Positions 47,522 through 59,739 of a stretch of 64,000 bases of DNA are shown piece by piece. The stretch comes from Phoronis australis. Lineage: Eukaryota > Phoronida > Phoronidae. The position numbers and the translations under genes are program-made. Below the pieces are notes generated by a model. That model did no database searches. It was not told where the DNA came from and worked only from the letters and a program-made list of their open reading frames with translations. The DNA is taken from positions 188,381 through 252,380 of the forward strand of contig NMRA01000524.1 of the NCBI GenBank assembly GCA_002633005.1, written 5' to 3'. Positions within the stretch are counted from its first letter, which is position 1. Each line of letters opens with the position of its first letter.

Positions 47522-48663
47522 GCAAAGGTACGGTTTCTCCGTCAATGGGCAATTTAAAAAAATGGTTGAATTTTGTATTTCAAATATTTGCTATCGTCAA
47601 CTGAATCTTTTGAGGGATTGAAGTGGCAGATGGTGTGCTTGACAAAATGGTCCTTGGGTCTGTTTCCATTAACGTGACCTAATGTGCTTTTAAAAAATCA
47701 CCAATTTCTTATCAAAAACTCCAAAAAACCCACCAGTCGACCAGCAGTCAAATTAATTCATACGCAAACATTATCTGACGATATGTTAATCAGCTGACCT
47801 CGAATTATGAGCATTTATTGGTTGATGTGAAAATCAGGACAACTAATCACAGCACTTGTCAACCTCCCGGATGTTGCTGTTCGTTTTCCCGCGGTTTACG
47901 GTACAGTAAGGAACTAGGCGACGAAGAACGTGCCCCCCACCAAAAATGGCAGACGACAGTGGCGTACCCGGTGAGTTTAAGTGTCATTTTCTTCTTAACT
48001 AGCGGCTTCTTAGGTACAAATGCGACGCACAGAAGAGCGCTTAGCCTTTGTTGTGAATCTAAAATAATACTTAATTGACTTTTGCTTATTTTATATAACA
48101 AAGGGCACAGAAAGTAATCTGGCTTTCGCTAAAATGCCTTGTAAAATCGACAATTTCTACTCGTTGTTAGCCATTTTCAGGGTTCTAAAATAATGACGTC
48201 TGACGTTTATAGTGACACCTGTGTTAATTGTTTTGTAAAACAATTCGAGAAATTTACCAATACAAGCAGGTCCTTGTGTGAGACGGCGATCGGGAACAAA
48301 GTCATTAATTCTCTATGGCGATAGTGAACGCAAAAAGCGATCGTGAACGCACATTTTCTCTGCATTGGCCTGAATAATCGTTCAAGGTATGGTGTTATGT
48401 TAATCATTTTAGAATAATACGGACCCTGAATTAGTTGATGGATTGTTCATTATGTTTCACAGTTTTTCATCAGTGATATTTTGTCTAACAAATATAACTA
48501 AACGTGAATGATTTTTTTTCAGTCGAACTGCTGCCACAAGACTAATCTTTTGGGGAGTGGGAGTTAACGTCTACACCAGCAAAAAGAGTATAGTACTCAA
48601 CTGGTGCATGTGACAAAGGACTGTGCGTATGTTGTGGAGCTTTGCAGTGACCACATGGCAATA

Positions 48664-48863
48664 CAAGAGCAACGCAGAGCGTTGAAATGCGCCCACAATT
48701 GCACCGCATACGGTAACCCTCTAGGGTTGTTTATTGGTACCATAAAGTGGCCAGTAGAGGGCATATATGTAGTATGTTGTACTTAGCAAAATGGAAAGGC
48801 ATGGTCATTGTCTCCTCAATAGGCTAGGGGCAAAATGTGAGTAATCTTCATAATACAAGCACA
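48664..48863 (+). repeat. 200-bp direct repeat, unit 1
   Basis: It is near-identical to 49256-49455. Both start CAAGAGCAACGCAGAGCGTT and end CATAATACAAGCACA. They contain GCCAGTAGAGGGCAT, a CTCF-core-like string. The 392 bp between the units matches 59740-60145. Confidence 0.9.
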
Positions 48864-49255
48864 GCCAGATTACTGCATACTGACTGGTAGTGATACGTCA
48901 AATTCATCCCAAAATGCAAAGAAGCGATCACCAACGTAACAGAATGTTGTAAACCACAATAAAAACTATCAAAGAACTCTGAAGATACAGATAAAAACAT
49001 AAAAAATAAAATTGCCCACAAAGATCCTAAGAAGGTTAAGAAGACATAACCGTAAACAGAATAAAAGCCACTAGGGGACGCCAAAGTAGTGGAACTCGTC
49101 TGACTATCAACGTCAGTCGTGCCCATCTCATAACAGATCTGCCAATTTTCACAACGATCCTCCACGTGCTTGGCGGATAGAGAGTTAGACGTCAAAATGG
49201 GCTCAAAAATGTTACAATTCCGCGCATAATACGTAAAATCTGTCCCAAAATAAAA

Positions 49256-49455
49256 CAAGAGCAACGCAGAGCGTTGAAATGCGCCCACAATTGCACCGTA
49301 TACGGTATCCTTCTAGGGTTGTTTATTGGTACCATAAAGTGGCCAGTAGAGGGCATATATGTAGCATGTTGTACTTTGCAAAATGGAAAGGCATGGTCAT
49401 TGTCTCCTCAATAGGCTAGGTTTCAAAATGTGAGTGATCTTCATAATACAAGCAC
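49256..49455 (+). repeat. 200-bp direct repeat, unit 2
   Basis: This is the second copy of the unit at 48664-48863 and differs by only a few substitutions. The sequence that follows it runs into the assembly gap. Confidence 0.9.
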
Positions 49456-49588
49456 ATCCTATGCATCAGTTGCTTAAAGCACCACAGAAACATAGAATTA
49501 AAAACAAATTTACCAACATACGAGATTAGCACAGCATTAGAATGCCAGAAACAAATTTCTACTTGGAACTTTTCCTTCATAGTCACGA

Positions 49589-50278
49589 NNNNNNNNNNNN
49601 NNNNNNNNNNNNNNNNNNNNNNNNNNNNNNNNNNNNNNNNNNNNNNNNNNNNNNNNNNNNNNNNNNNNNNNNNNNNNNNNNNNNNNNNNNNNNNNNNNNN
49701 NNNNNNNNNNNNNNNNNNNNNNNNNNNNNNNNNNNNNNNNNNNNNNNNNNNNNNNNNNNNNNNNNNNNNNNNNNNNNNNNNNNNNNNNNNNNNNNNNNNN
49801 NNNNNNNNNNNNNNNNNNNNNNNNNNNNNNNNNNNNNNNNNNNNNNNNNNNNNNNNNNNNNNNNNNNNNNNNNNNNNNNNNNNNNNNNNNNNNNNNNNNN
49901 NNNNNNNNNNNNNNNNNNNNNNNNNNNNNNNNNNNNNNNNNNNNNNNNNNNNNNNNNNNNNNNNNNNNNNNNNNNNNNNNNNNNNNNNNNNNNNNNNNNN
50001 NNNNNNNNNNNNNNNNNNNNNNNNNNNNNNNNNNNNNNNNNNNNNNNNNNNNNNNNNNNNNNNNNNNNNNNNNNNNNNNNNNNNNNNNNNNNNNNNNNNN
50101 NNNNNNNNNNNNNNNNNNNNNNNNNNNNNNNNNNNNNNNNNNNNNNNNNNNNNNNNNNNNNNNNNNNNNNNNNNNNNNNNNNNNNNNNNNNNNNNNNNNN
50201 NNNNNNNNNNNNNNNNNNNNNNNNNNNNNNNNNNNNNNNNNNNNNNNNNNNNNNNNNNNNNNNNNNNNNNNNNNNNNN
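49589..50278. other. Assembly gap (690 N) in satellite-bearing element
   Basis: The right border is a CGGACGGA tetranucleotide-type tandem run (50279-50304). Unresolved tandem repeats probably caused the gap. Open frames through the N-run are artefacts. Confidence 0.99.
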
Positions 50279-50418
50279 CGGACGGACGGACGGACGGACG
50301 GACAGAGATGACAGCATAATGCGTCCACATATTAATATGTGGGCGAATAAAAATACAGTGACACCGCAGCAAGCAAGACCTTTACCAGTCACGTGATTGA
50401 CGTGTTGCATGCGGCAAG

Positions 50419-50628
50419 ATGTTTTTGGCCGATATAAGAAAACACAACATGAAGCATGTGCTCAGGATCGAAGTCGATTTAGTGTACTATCTGCGATCAA
50501 TGTTTCACGGAAAGAGTGAGCCTGAAGCGACACAGCACGGGCACACTACTTTTTGTTGCGAATGCGGCAAATCATACAAACACTATGCCTCCTTCTACAG
50601 GCATAAGAAGCAGAAACGTCATGAATGA
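50419..50628 (+). pseudogene. C2H2 zinc-finger fragment of copy B
   Basis: A 69-codon frame ends with a well-formed finger: Cys46-x2-Cys49-x12-His62-x5-His68 (FCCECGKSYKHYASFYRHKK). The homologous stretch in copy C shows that B has lost 8 bases in an upstream finger (around 50525), so the finger order is broken and the 5' half of the frame is not the ancestral one. It is probably a relic of a two-finger C-terminal exon. Confidence 0.55.
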
Positions 50629-51222
50629 AATCAATAAGTCCAGTATTGAAGGTTGTTAAGTCACTACAGCATTATTCAGATTTACAGAGTTTATGGTTGG
50701 TAGCTGTCTGATGTAATAGTATTTTGACGTTTTGTTTGAACCTTTTTGTCCTTAATTTTCTATATCTGAGTTATTTTAACGACCTTAACAGAACCAGACT
50801 GCCTTTTTGCAGTATTTAGATTTAAATGACCATATTAAGTGTCATTGGGCGATACTTACATACAATTGCTTTGACCATTTGCTTTCATATTGTTGTTGAT
50901 TCCTGTGAGAGAATTTTATACTATCAGCCGGTTCGAAATACATTGTCAATGATTCAGTGATGATTTGTCTAATACATTCCAAAAATGACTTGTGGGAAAT
51001 GTTCAATGACTTTGTAATGTTGATTTCCCAAAAGCAATATTTTAGATTTTTTTTGTATGTCTTGAGGTATGTATGATAAAAGATTAATATTATAGAAATT
51101 ACTTTCACAATGTTGTTGCTTTCCTGTGTAATTACTACAGTGTGTCTTCAAGTGACGTTGAAGAAAACATTGTGACTACGTTTTGAAAAAATCACAATAT
51201 AGCATGTGCGTTAGAACTCATC

Positions 51223-51648
51223 TCACTCTTTTTCAATGTCACATTTTAAACTGGACATCATGATTTCAAGATGCACAGTGAACTCAGGACCAATACTACA
51301 GAACAGAAGAGTCAAAACGTGAGTGGTGTTGCCACACTCTTCTCTCCTCTTGGGCAAACTCAGCATCATTCTTAGACTTCGCTGGCCTATTTGTTTTTTC
51401 CCTTTTCTGTCATAGTTTTGCAAAAAGATTTGACACTTGCTTTCATCTGCAACAACAGTTTGTTTACCCCTAGCTGACATGTCACATTGAACAACTCCTG
51501 GGTAAGTCTTAGTTTGGAAACCCTTGTTGGCTGTGGTTTCGTCTAAAAGTTGACGTCTGTATTTGAAAACCCTGGTAGAGTGCACCGCCACAATCATTTG
51601 ATCATGTTCTTTGAAGCTCGCCTCACAATAATTACAGTGAACTTGTTT
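51223..51648 (-). CDS. Possible zinc-finger-like exon (copy D region)
   Basis: On the minus strand a strong acceptor (TTTTGTTTTTTTTCAG) precedes AAACAAGTTCACTGT. The frame then stays open for 141 codons to a stop at 51223. It begins KQVHCNYCEASFKEHDQMIV, with a C-x2-C pair and later VFKYRRQLLDE and GKKQIGQRS. The base composition is less AT-rich than the surroundings. This could be the last exon of a zinc-finger gene related to the B/C/D family; the flanking GCGATCG motifs point the same way. There is no recognised orthologue and the upstream exon was not identified. Confidence 0.4.
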   Translation of the reverse strand, partial: KQVHCNYCEASFKEHDQMIVAVHSTRVFKYRRQLLDETTANKGFQTKTYPGVVQCDMSARGKQTVVADESKCQIFLQNYDRKGKKQIGQRSLRMMLSLPKRREECGNTTHVLTLLFCSIGPEFTVHLEIMMSSLKCDIEKE

Positions 51649-52160
51649 TCTGAAAAAAAACAAAATCATTCGACAAAATATCTTCAACTAAAATAGTACG
51701 CTTGATGTACATGAAGTGCTCATGGCGACTATATGGTACTGTGCTATGCTATAGTTTAGTTTTTGATACGAAAAAAACAGTAATGACGCAAAGTACGATT
51801 AAATTATTGCACCACACTTGTTTTGTTGCCTTTTTCACGTTTTACAAGTAAAAGTTCACTATTGCGTTCCCGATCGCATTAAAAAAACNAGCTCGCCTCA
51901 CAATAATTACAGTGAACTTGTTTTCTGAAAAAAAAAATCATTCGACAAAATATCTTCAACTAAAATAGTACGCTTGATGTACATGAAGTGCTCATGGCGA
52001 CTATATGGTACTGTGCTATGCTATAGTTTAGTTTTTGATACGAAAAAAACAGTAATGACGCAAAGTACGATTAAATTATTGCACCACACTTGTTTTGTTG
52101 CCTTTTTCACGTTTTACAAGTAAAAGTTCACTATTGCGTTCCCGATCGCATTAAAAAAAC
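51615..52160. repeat. Near-exact 0.27-kb direct duplication flanking one N
   Basis: Bases 51615-51888 and 51890-52160 are identical apart from a 3-base difference in an A-rich run, and they are separated only by the N at 51889. This is most simply an assembly join placing the same sequence twice. Biological tandem duplication is the less likely alternative. Confidence 0.9.
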
Positions 52161-52619
52161 ACAAATTCGCGTCCCCGTTCGCTCATCATTGCCTTCTCGA
52201 TCGCTTTTTTCAATAGAAAAGTGTCGAAAAGTCAGCGATGCTGACAAAACTACGAAAAACAAGCGTTGCGTTATATTTTCATACGTCATTTCACCATAAC
52301 TTCAAAATTAATTTATTGATATAGTGCTAAAAATAACCACAATTTTCCAAAAGGACATACAAATCACCTTCGGCTTATGCGATGCTTCGGTTAACGTTAA
52401 ACTGTTCTCCAATAATTGGAAGTCACTGGCCTAAACCTCTTCCTGGCCTTCCTCAATATGTTACGCCTTGAATTCACGTCTGTTTTCATATTGAAAGTAA
52501 AAACGAAATTCATCAAATTTACTTACAACTGTCTGGCTTCGCTCCTCGCGCCAAATTTCGTTCTCGATCGCATTCTGGGCGTTTTTGATCGCGGGTTGGC
52601 CTTGGTGTTCACGCGGGAC

Positions 52620-52870
52620 ACGAAACTAGCGTGTTGGCGGACATGACACACTGGCGTTGGGTGTGCTCACACGTCACACTCATGTCCGTGGAGCTAAGAA
52701 ACTTTCAATTGAATCCCCTTTTTCCATTTTCTCGTTTTTATGATATTTACGATTTTGATACGCAGTGCTATAAAGGAAGGTTTAATGATGCTGCAAATGC
52801 AGTCGTTTGTCAAAACAAGGTAAACGGTGGTTTGAAGCACTTTAAAGAATTAAAACAGAATCATCACTGA
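52620..52870 (+). pseudogene. Coding-like segment of copy D
   Basis: A 79-codon frame starts MTHWRWVCSHVTLMSVELRN and continues to a stop at 52870. The segment aligns with 33045-33270 of copy A, where MIHWRWVLSYITL and VSVELKNF are conserved before the frame diverges. Conservation at the peptide level in the first 25 codons suggests former coding. A GTAAACGG donor-like site follows AACAAG near 52819. Confidence 0.35.
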
Positions 52871-53539
52871 TTGCTGAAACCAAGCTCATTAGAACATCAC
52901 AGTCTAGAAATAACTTACAGAACTTATCTCAGTAATTAGTTGATATGTGTAAATTTGCACTTTTGCTCAAATGAGCATTATTATTTAGAAACAGTCGTGT
53001 GAAGCGTAAGGCCAAATTTCAAACTCCAGTCGTCCGTTATTTTTCCTGAAACAGACCTCCATTGCATAAACGTTCTACGCTCTATAACAACAACCGACCG
53101 CGTTATTATTATAATTGAACAAGTCACATGAACATTAATGTTATTTGGCGGATAAGTTTCTAAGTTTTGTGGAACCAAGACCCGGGATTTAATATTTTTG
53201 GCAATTTCCTCTTTACTTGTTGTACGAATCGATTAATATGTACTTGTCTATACTACAAATTTCGCAGATCACCGTGAACGCCAAATTCGCACTAAATGCT
53301 CCCTAGATTTAAGCTACAAACTCCAGTGTAGACTCGAAATTATAGCTTAATGATAGGGTCATAGGTTACAAAATACGATTAGACAGTCTATCCACGTCTT
53401 GAGAATGGTATAGTGACAATAAACCGAAATGTCGATTAATACAATATCTTTACTTACATATGCATTGTTTTTACAGTTCGTACTCATATTTTGGCCAAAT
53501 TGTGATAAGAAATACCATAATCGAGCACGTACCTTGAGT

Positions 53540-53930
53540 TCTTAAAAAACGAGAACGAAAGCTGTTCAAAACTAATTTCAAAATTAGATCCCGAAATTTT
53601 GCATTCTATTTTTGTGTGAAATCGAGATAAGTGTTTATTTCTCTATGCTCGATTATATCAATTGCTTACGAGGATAACTGTCTAATCCTAGTTTGAGCAT
53701 AATGACCACATCGTTGAGGCTAAAAGTTCGAATTTAAACTCAAAATTTCGAGTTTTAACTCGAAATCTCGACTTCTTACTCGAGCTTTAGGTCGACCCTA
53801 AGGGTCACCAAAAGCGAACTTGCACTAGAATCTCATTTGCATAAACTATGATGTACTAGAGCACAAAATAATAGGCGCTTACTAATACTGAGTTCGCACA
53901 AACGCCAAAAACATATAGACTAGAATTTTG
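53540..53930. repeat. Foldback element F, copy 3
   Basis: It contains AAATCGAGATAAGTGTTTATTTCTC and its inverted counterpart AATAATAGGCGCTTACTAATAC...GTTCGCACAAA. Several TCGAG/CTCGA strings such as AACTCGAAATCTCGACTT lie in the middle. It is diverged from 45771-46120. Confidence 0.55.
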
Positions 53931-56584
53931 CACCTTTCCATACTTATTTTATTTTATCTCTTCACATAACCATGTATCTTGCACTAGTTCACGTCCTTAT
54001 TGCTCATTGCATATTAGTGTGTCTCTTACTTACTTCTCTCTGTATATATCTACATATACATTTTTTCCATCCAAGGAATTAATCAGTCTCCTTGTTAACC
54101 TGACCTATAACGCTGATGTGGTGTTTCTTCAGATGGGCGGCGCTTTCAGCATTTGGCGTTTTTTGTCGTTCATCTTTGACATGTTAGAAAAAATAGTTTG
54201 ATATACCTATTATATTATTAGTTTTGTACATTATTACTTTATCTTACAATGAAGATTTAAACCACATTCTATTTTTCTAACTTATCAAACTGAGTCATGT
54301 AATTCATTAACATTCCACAGCCAATTGTCGTAGTATACTTCTACTGAATTGAGATTTCATTTTTTGAAATAGTTGTGTGTACTGTAAGACAAAATTTCTG
54401 ACTTAAGAGGCATGGAACGCGAAAGCTCGTCAAAAATATCTGTTAGAACATTCCTGACAAAAGTACCATCTCACAACGTCTACTACAGAGTCATTCAATT
54501 TCCCCTGTGAGGGAATTTCCAGGAAAAATCGCAAAATTCACGATTTTATAAATGCGCGCGAAAGAAAATACTCTGTAACAACCACACAGTTTCTAGTCTT
54601 CCTCCCTCTTATCACAAATGCGCGCATGCGCTCACAGTCATTCGACAAGCAGCTGACTGACAAGGAGGATATTAACGGCGGATTATCATGTGTGATCGCA
54701 ATTCGAATCCGAGGTCGACAGCACATTGTGAGATAAGCCAGTTAAACAAGAAGTTTCCCAAAGAGAATTCTATGCGCATTTTAGAGTATATTTGAATACT
54801 ACGATACCTTTGTAACTAATTTTAAACATCAATTGCTTCTTAATCGGGCTGCTCCTTGAAGACGCCAATGTTTTGATTACTTCAAATTTGAAAGGTCACG
54901 TTTTTTCATGTGAGAGAAATGTGCTACGTCTATGTCTTGCCTTACCAAATAAGGAGACGTACCATGCCTTGTGAGATAAAAATCGACGAAATGACAAGCA
55001 ATTGACAGTTCTTTCTTATGAAATTTGAAAGTAAAACAAAAATTTTTGACATCAACTGAAATTTCAATTTTTTACGAGCAAATCGTAAGAATATCTGGTG
55101 AACATATTGAATTTTGTTTCCATGGCAGAGAAGCACTTTCAATAATGCAACTTGGTGTTTTTCGCCAGGCCACCTCTTGACTCACTTTTAATGAAACAGA
55201 ACTCTGGACTAAACTACATGTATAGTCTTCCACGTGCGGTGGTTTTTCGAACAAATCTACAAAATGTCCGAACTCAAAACAGTGCACTCCTCCTATGATT
55301 TGCAAATGATAACGCGCATAACACGTGTGCTTGATATTTGCTACCCAGTGACTATAACAAATAGTCACGATGATCTAAAAATAAAGGTCGGCGATTAATT
55401 AACCGAAAAAGCAAACTGACCAAAAGATGGCGCGTAACAAGGGGAAGTATAGTAAACTGTAGTTTATTAGCTGAATGTCTGGGATGGGAAACTATTCTGG
55501 TGTCAGGAACAGGACGCAGTAGCTTTTTAAATTTCATGGCTCACGAATTTCAGTTATCCAAGGTCTGGGGGCCGCCTTCCGTGTTATACCCGCGGCGCGC
55601 AGCCGAGTTCTCCGTCGGGATTCAGGTGTACGGTAGGATATACGAAGGCAACTGACTGAATATAATCGTTTCTTTACTTTAATCTCAATTAAAATTAAAT
55701 TATACTATTTGCGACATATCAAGCATTATTTCTGAAGTTATTTCTCATGTTGTTACATTCTAAGAGCGAATGCCTCTCTTACTGTTCAACCCAAGTCGTT
55801 AGAGATACCCAGTGGGAAATTGGAAATCTATTTACTAAATCCAAATTGCAGTGTTCGCCCTACTCTTCCAAAATTGGGGTCCAATGGACCCACCTTCCAA
55901 TATTTTTAGGGTCCGTTTGAAGTTTTTGGGGTCCATGAAACTTATAGTCCCGAAATCTTTAAAAACACACTCGCAAAGTATGAAATAAGCTTTTACTTTT
56001 CATAATATTCGTGTGTTTCGACGCCATTTTTGTGACTCTGTTATTGAATCTACTCCCTATAGGACCAATTGTAACAGGATATTCTGGCCAATATTGTGAT
56101 GACTTACTTACGGAGTAACGATGTCACGTGTTCGGCTTCGGAAATGAAACAATCTAGATGTGCTGTTATGAACGAATTTAGGTACGGTATGGTAATCAAA
56201 GAAGAGAATCAAACAATTTTCAATTGTTTTTAGCTCTATTTATCACAAGCTTGGAACAAAAAGTTTCGTCTAAGGTGACGCCCTCATTTACGTCTTTCAC
56301 ACGAGTTTGGTTGTTTCAAACGACGGCAAAACACAGCCTCGAGCGAACAATGAAAGTAGATTCAAATTTCAGAATTTTCTGTCTCCACTTGCCTGCAGTT
56401 TGCAATTCACGATCACCGGCAATAATGGGTGCTTTTTAATCCCGCTAAAACACCCATCGGTCTTCACCCGGAGTCTTCGCCTTTGCCGCCGTCTGCGTTA
56501 TTTTTCATATTTTTCCATTCGATTTTTTATTTCAATATTTTCGACTACAGTCTGAATGTCATTAAGTAATGTATGCAATTTTAC
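53931..56584. other. No recognised gene
   Basis: Only short frames are present on both strands. There is a GC-rich island at 55560-55625 (GGGGGCCGCC and CCCGCGGCGCGCAGCC) and a CTCF-like AGATGGCGCGT near 55427. A low-complexity TTTTTGGGGTCC/TTTTAGGGTCC motif occurs near 55900. I see no supported feature beyond these. Confidence 0.4.
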
Positions 56585-56588
56585 TTAA

Positions 56589-56940
56589 AGGGGTACTAAG
56601 CCCGGTTCTGGCCTTATGAACAGATGTTAAACACGACGTCCCTATCTTTAGTGTTCTGAAACAAATAATGCTCTGTAACCCTCGACGACCTCAATGTATC
56701 GAGCAAAATTTGAAAATATCTTGCAAAAAGTCTTCTAAACAGGGAAACGTGACCTACACTTTAGGCGAGTTACACAACTGCAGGAAAGGCCACCCACCAA
56801 GAACCACGTGACAAAGAAAGTACAAGTATGAGTTTTTATTAGAAACCTGCTTTTATCACTCAAGTGGGACGCCAATGGTGCATTAGCAGGTTGCAGAACG
56901 AGGATTAGTTGAAATCACCAAAACGGGGCCAAGCATCCTT
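56589..56940. mobile_element. MITE with TTAA duplications (352 bp)
   Basis: The flanks are TTAA at 56585-56588 and TTAA at 56941-56944. The left end AGGGGTACTAAGCCCGG resembles the reverse complement of the right end, AAGGATGCTTGGCCCCG. TTAA targeting fits Kolobok or piggyBac elements. There is no coding capacity. Confidence 0.55.
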
Positions 56941-57689
56941 TTAATTATTCAGATATTGTATGGTTGTTGTTAGGTCAAAGTCAAACGCATTTACCACAGC
57001 CGAATAGATAGCCTTATCTATTCAATGGTCCATGAATGAATCACACTTTAGACTTCGCAGTAAATCTAAAGTGTCCGAGTGTCACTTAGATTCAAATAGT
57101 GCCACGCGCGGCTTTTTAAGAAAAAAAAAAAGTAGACAGCAGTATTAAAATAAAGTACTTAAAACAGGTATGAAACATCTTTAAAGCCAACGTTCCTTTG
57201 GGAAGTGGCCCTTTGTCAAGATCAACGCAAATTAACTTTTTAGTCTGTAATATTTAAAATGTACCAAGTTAAAACTGCTCTCCACATTACAGCCTTTACC
57301 TCTGTGCAAATGCCACAGTAAAACAAGTTGGGTGTAATAACTACCACCATTGATAAGAAAGTAGTTTTTTTCGGGGGGAGGGGGAATCAGAGCCATGACC
57401 AGTGTAAGCAAGAAATTATCCACATGATATCCAGGTTTAGGAGCCTTTTAAATAACACGCTTCGTTGCCTTGAACATGTGCATTGCATTTGCTCATCATT
57501 GGCATGGCAAAGAAAATAACTGTGGTGCGTAGACATTCTTATTATTAAACTTCCAAATGTACATTAGAAGTAAAACTAAACTTGAAATTCATCTGCCACG
57601 TCTTTGACTTGAAGATTACCAGTGTGCAATTCTAGATAATATTCTGAAAGATAAAGAAACTTTATGTGGTCAAAAGGTAACAACAAGTC

Positions 57690-58755
57690 GACAATAGATG
57701 CTCAACTGCCAAATTTTATGAAAATCCGTTGATGACCTTTTAAGATACAGAAGTGAACGTAAAAAAATTAAAATTGCCACTAGGGGACATACCGGTAGCC
57801 CATACGTCCGAAAGTCATCATCCTCTGTTGCCAACTTACCAAATACACCAGCAAAATTCAATAAAGATCCTGTAGAGCATTTAGGAGATACAGCCATAGG
57901 AGCAAAAATAAACAAAACTGCCACTAGGAGGAGCCATAGTTGTCCAAGTCAGAGGACGCCAAAACCCGGACTCGAAAACAGTAAAAATGGCCACCAGGTG
58001 GCGCAAAGTACCCCAAATCCGTCTGAAAACGGAAAGATCACATCATCTCACTAATAGATGCCTAACTGCCAAATTTTAAGAAAATCCACCGAGGACCTCC
58101 AAATCTACAGAAGGCAGGGTAAAAAAATTATAATTGCCACTAGGGGGTACACCAGTAGTCCAAGACGTTCCAAACTCGTTGTCATCCGTCGTCAGCTTCT
58201 TGGATACACATCTTCCAAACTAAGATCCTGTGAGGGTTTAGGGAGACGCCACAGTTGTCGAAGTGGTCGGAAAATCATCGTCAGTCGTCCTCTTCACAGT
58301 AAGGCCACAATATACCAATTTTCAAAATCATCGCTAGTAGAGCGGTTTGGTTGACAGAACGGCGGACGCCAACTAAAAACGGAATCAAAAACAGTAAAAC
58401 TGGCCACTAGATGGCGCAAAGTACCTCGAATCCGACCGAAAATGGGAAGATGGCATCACCTCGCTAATAGATGCCTAACTGCCAAATTATATGAAAATCC
58501 GTTAAGGACCTCCGAAGATACAAAGGTAAGCGTAAAAAACTAAATTGCCACTAGGGGGCACACCGGTGGTCGGAGAGATCCGAAATTCGTCGTCGTCCGT
58601 CGTCAGCTTCATAGAAACACATCTGCCAAATCTCATTAAGATCCTCTGAAGGGTTTAGGAGATAGTGCTGCGGACGCCCGACGACGGACGCCGGACGCCC
58701 AGACAGAGATGACGGCAATATGCGATCACATATAAACATGTGGGCGCATAAAAAT
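57690..58755 (+). repeat. Element with 360-413 bp units and CTCF-like cores
   Basis: The landmark AGATGC-YAACTGCCAAATT starts at about 57697, 58057 and 58470. Each unit contains AAAATCCGTTGAGGACCT, a CCACTAGGGGG string, a TCCGTCGTCAGCTTC stretch, and GCAAAACTGCCACTAG or TGGCCACYAGRTGGCGCAAA. The block ends in GGACGCC-rich satellite and CACATATAAACATGTGGGCG. Three cores match CCASYAGRKGGCRS completely (57991-58004, 58404-58417, 58548-58561). Confidence 0.7.
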
Positions 58756-59739
58756 TAGTATAATGTTCCATATCAAATACTTTCCGTTGATGAACATATT
58801 CTTTGTAGGAAACACAACCAGGCAAAAAGAAAAGTTACGCATCACGAATATGGTAAAGTAGAAGTGCTTTTGCTCATTATAAAAGAAACTAAAAATGAAT
58901 ATCATTGTAGCTTCTGACAGAAATAAGCCAGATGAATGTAACAAAAGAAGCAATAACACCAAATGAAGAAGAAGTTAATGAAAAGCAAAAGGTTTAGACA
59001 AAGCCATGGCATGCAGTGAGTCTATCAGGTTAGACACAAAATTACTAGACTGTCAGCAATAAGATGAAGTAATAATTACATGTTATTAACATTAGTTAAA
59101 TGCTGTATTGACCAAGTGTTCCTTTGTATGGTATGTACTAAAAATGACTTTGATTAATGAGAAGATGGTTTAACTATTTGGAAGAGCAAATTATATCCGA
59201 TTACACAGAGCATTTATTCAATCCTAGTTCGAGTATGATACTGAATATGATAGCTGAACCTGTTTGTCTAAATGCTCCTACTCATACTCTGAAGTTCCAT
59301 TATGGTATTGGCAGATTCATCAAAGTGATCTTAAAAAGAGTGAAGCAGGAGACAAAATGATGATACTTCCAGGAACACTACTTGATACATTCATATACTT
59401 ACTTAACCAGTCGTGGTAGAAGAGAAGACACAAGTATAGCTCCATCAAATATTTTCCCGAAATTACAAGCTCTTTTTAAAAATGTAATTGCCCCTTACAG
59501 GTGCATGACATTTGACAAAAATCAAAGAGGAGCAGTCTTAATTAAAAGAGAAGCATGTGAGTGCATTAAAGGACCTCCTTGCAGTCCTTCAAAATTTTAA
59601 TCATTACTAAAAGGTTATACCTTTTGAGTATTGCCGCGAATTTAAAACAAATATTGCCATTGCACTCAGATTGCTAATCCAAATTCCAGAATGATGAAGA
59701 CATTATTTTGTGTGAATCGTCATTCCGACTAAGATGGCA

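Larger units (their letters stand above)
48664..50355. mobile_element. Insertion inside copy B with GGAC-satellite core
   Basis: Copy C reads straight through at GGCAATAAAACACAGTGA, whereas B carries this block. It starts CAAGAGCAACGCAG and ends CATATTAATATGTGGGCGAATAAAAA. It contains two 200-bp direct repeats, a middle segment shared with 59740-60145, a gap, and a CGGA tandem run. Its end resembles that at 58725-58755 (CACATATAAACATGTGGGCGCATAAAA), so it belongs to the same family as 57690-58755. Confidence 0.65.
47690..50640 (+). mobile_element. Zinc-finger-associated dispersed element, copy B, split by an insertion
   Basis: Segments 47690-48663 and 50356-50640 align colinearly with 61780-62760 (copy C). 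Shared parts are an ACCAAAAATGGCAGMCGACA start, a zinc-finger-like first segment, GCGATCG-N-GAACG motifs, a TTTTTTTTCAG splice-acceptor-like site, TGTGTATGTTGTGGAGCTT and a terminal C2H2 segment. The first coding segment of B has an extra T after GTGTCATTT that shifts its frame relative to C. A foreign block of about 1.7 kb (48664-50355, including the gap) separates the halves. The family is unnamed to me. Whether it moves as DNA, or arose as segmental duplicates of a zinc-finger gene, is unresolved. Confidence 0.6.

Noticed and set aside
48848-49288. Hydrophobic minus-strand frame of 146 codons, also present at 59703-60137
   Set aside because: It coincides with the multi-copy satellite-type element (48864-49255 and 59740-60145). 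It is a by-product of the repeat, not a conserved membrane protein.
49416-50410. Long frames around 49.4-50.4 kb with SVRPSVRPS repeats
   Set aside because: They run through the N gap and a CGGA tandem run. The repeated peptide is a translation of the satellite, not a protein.
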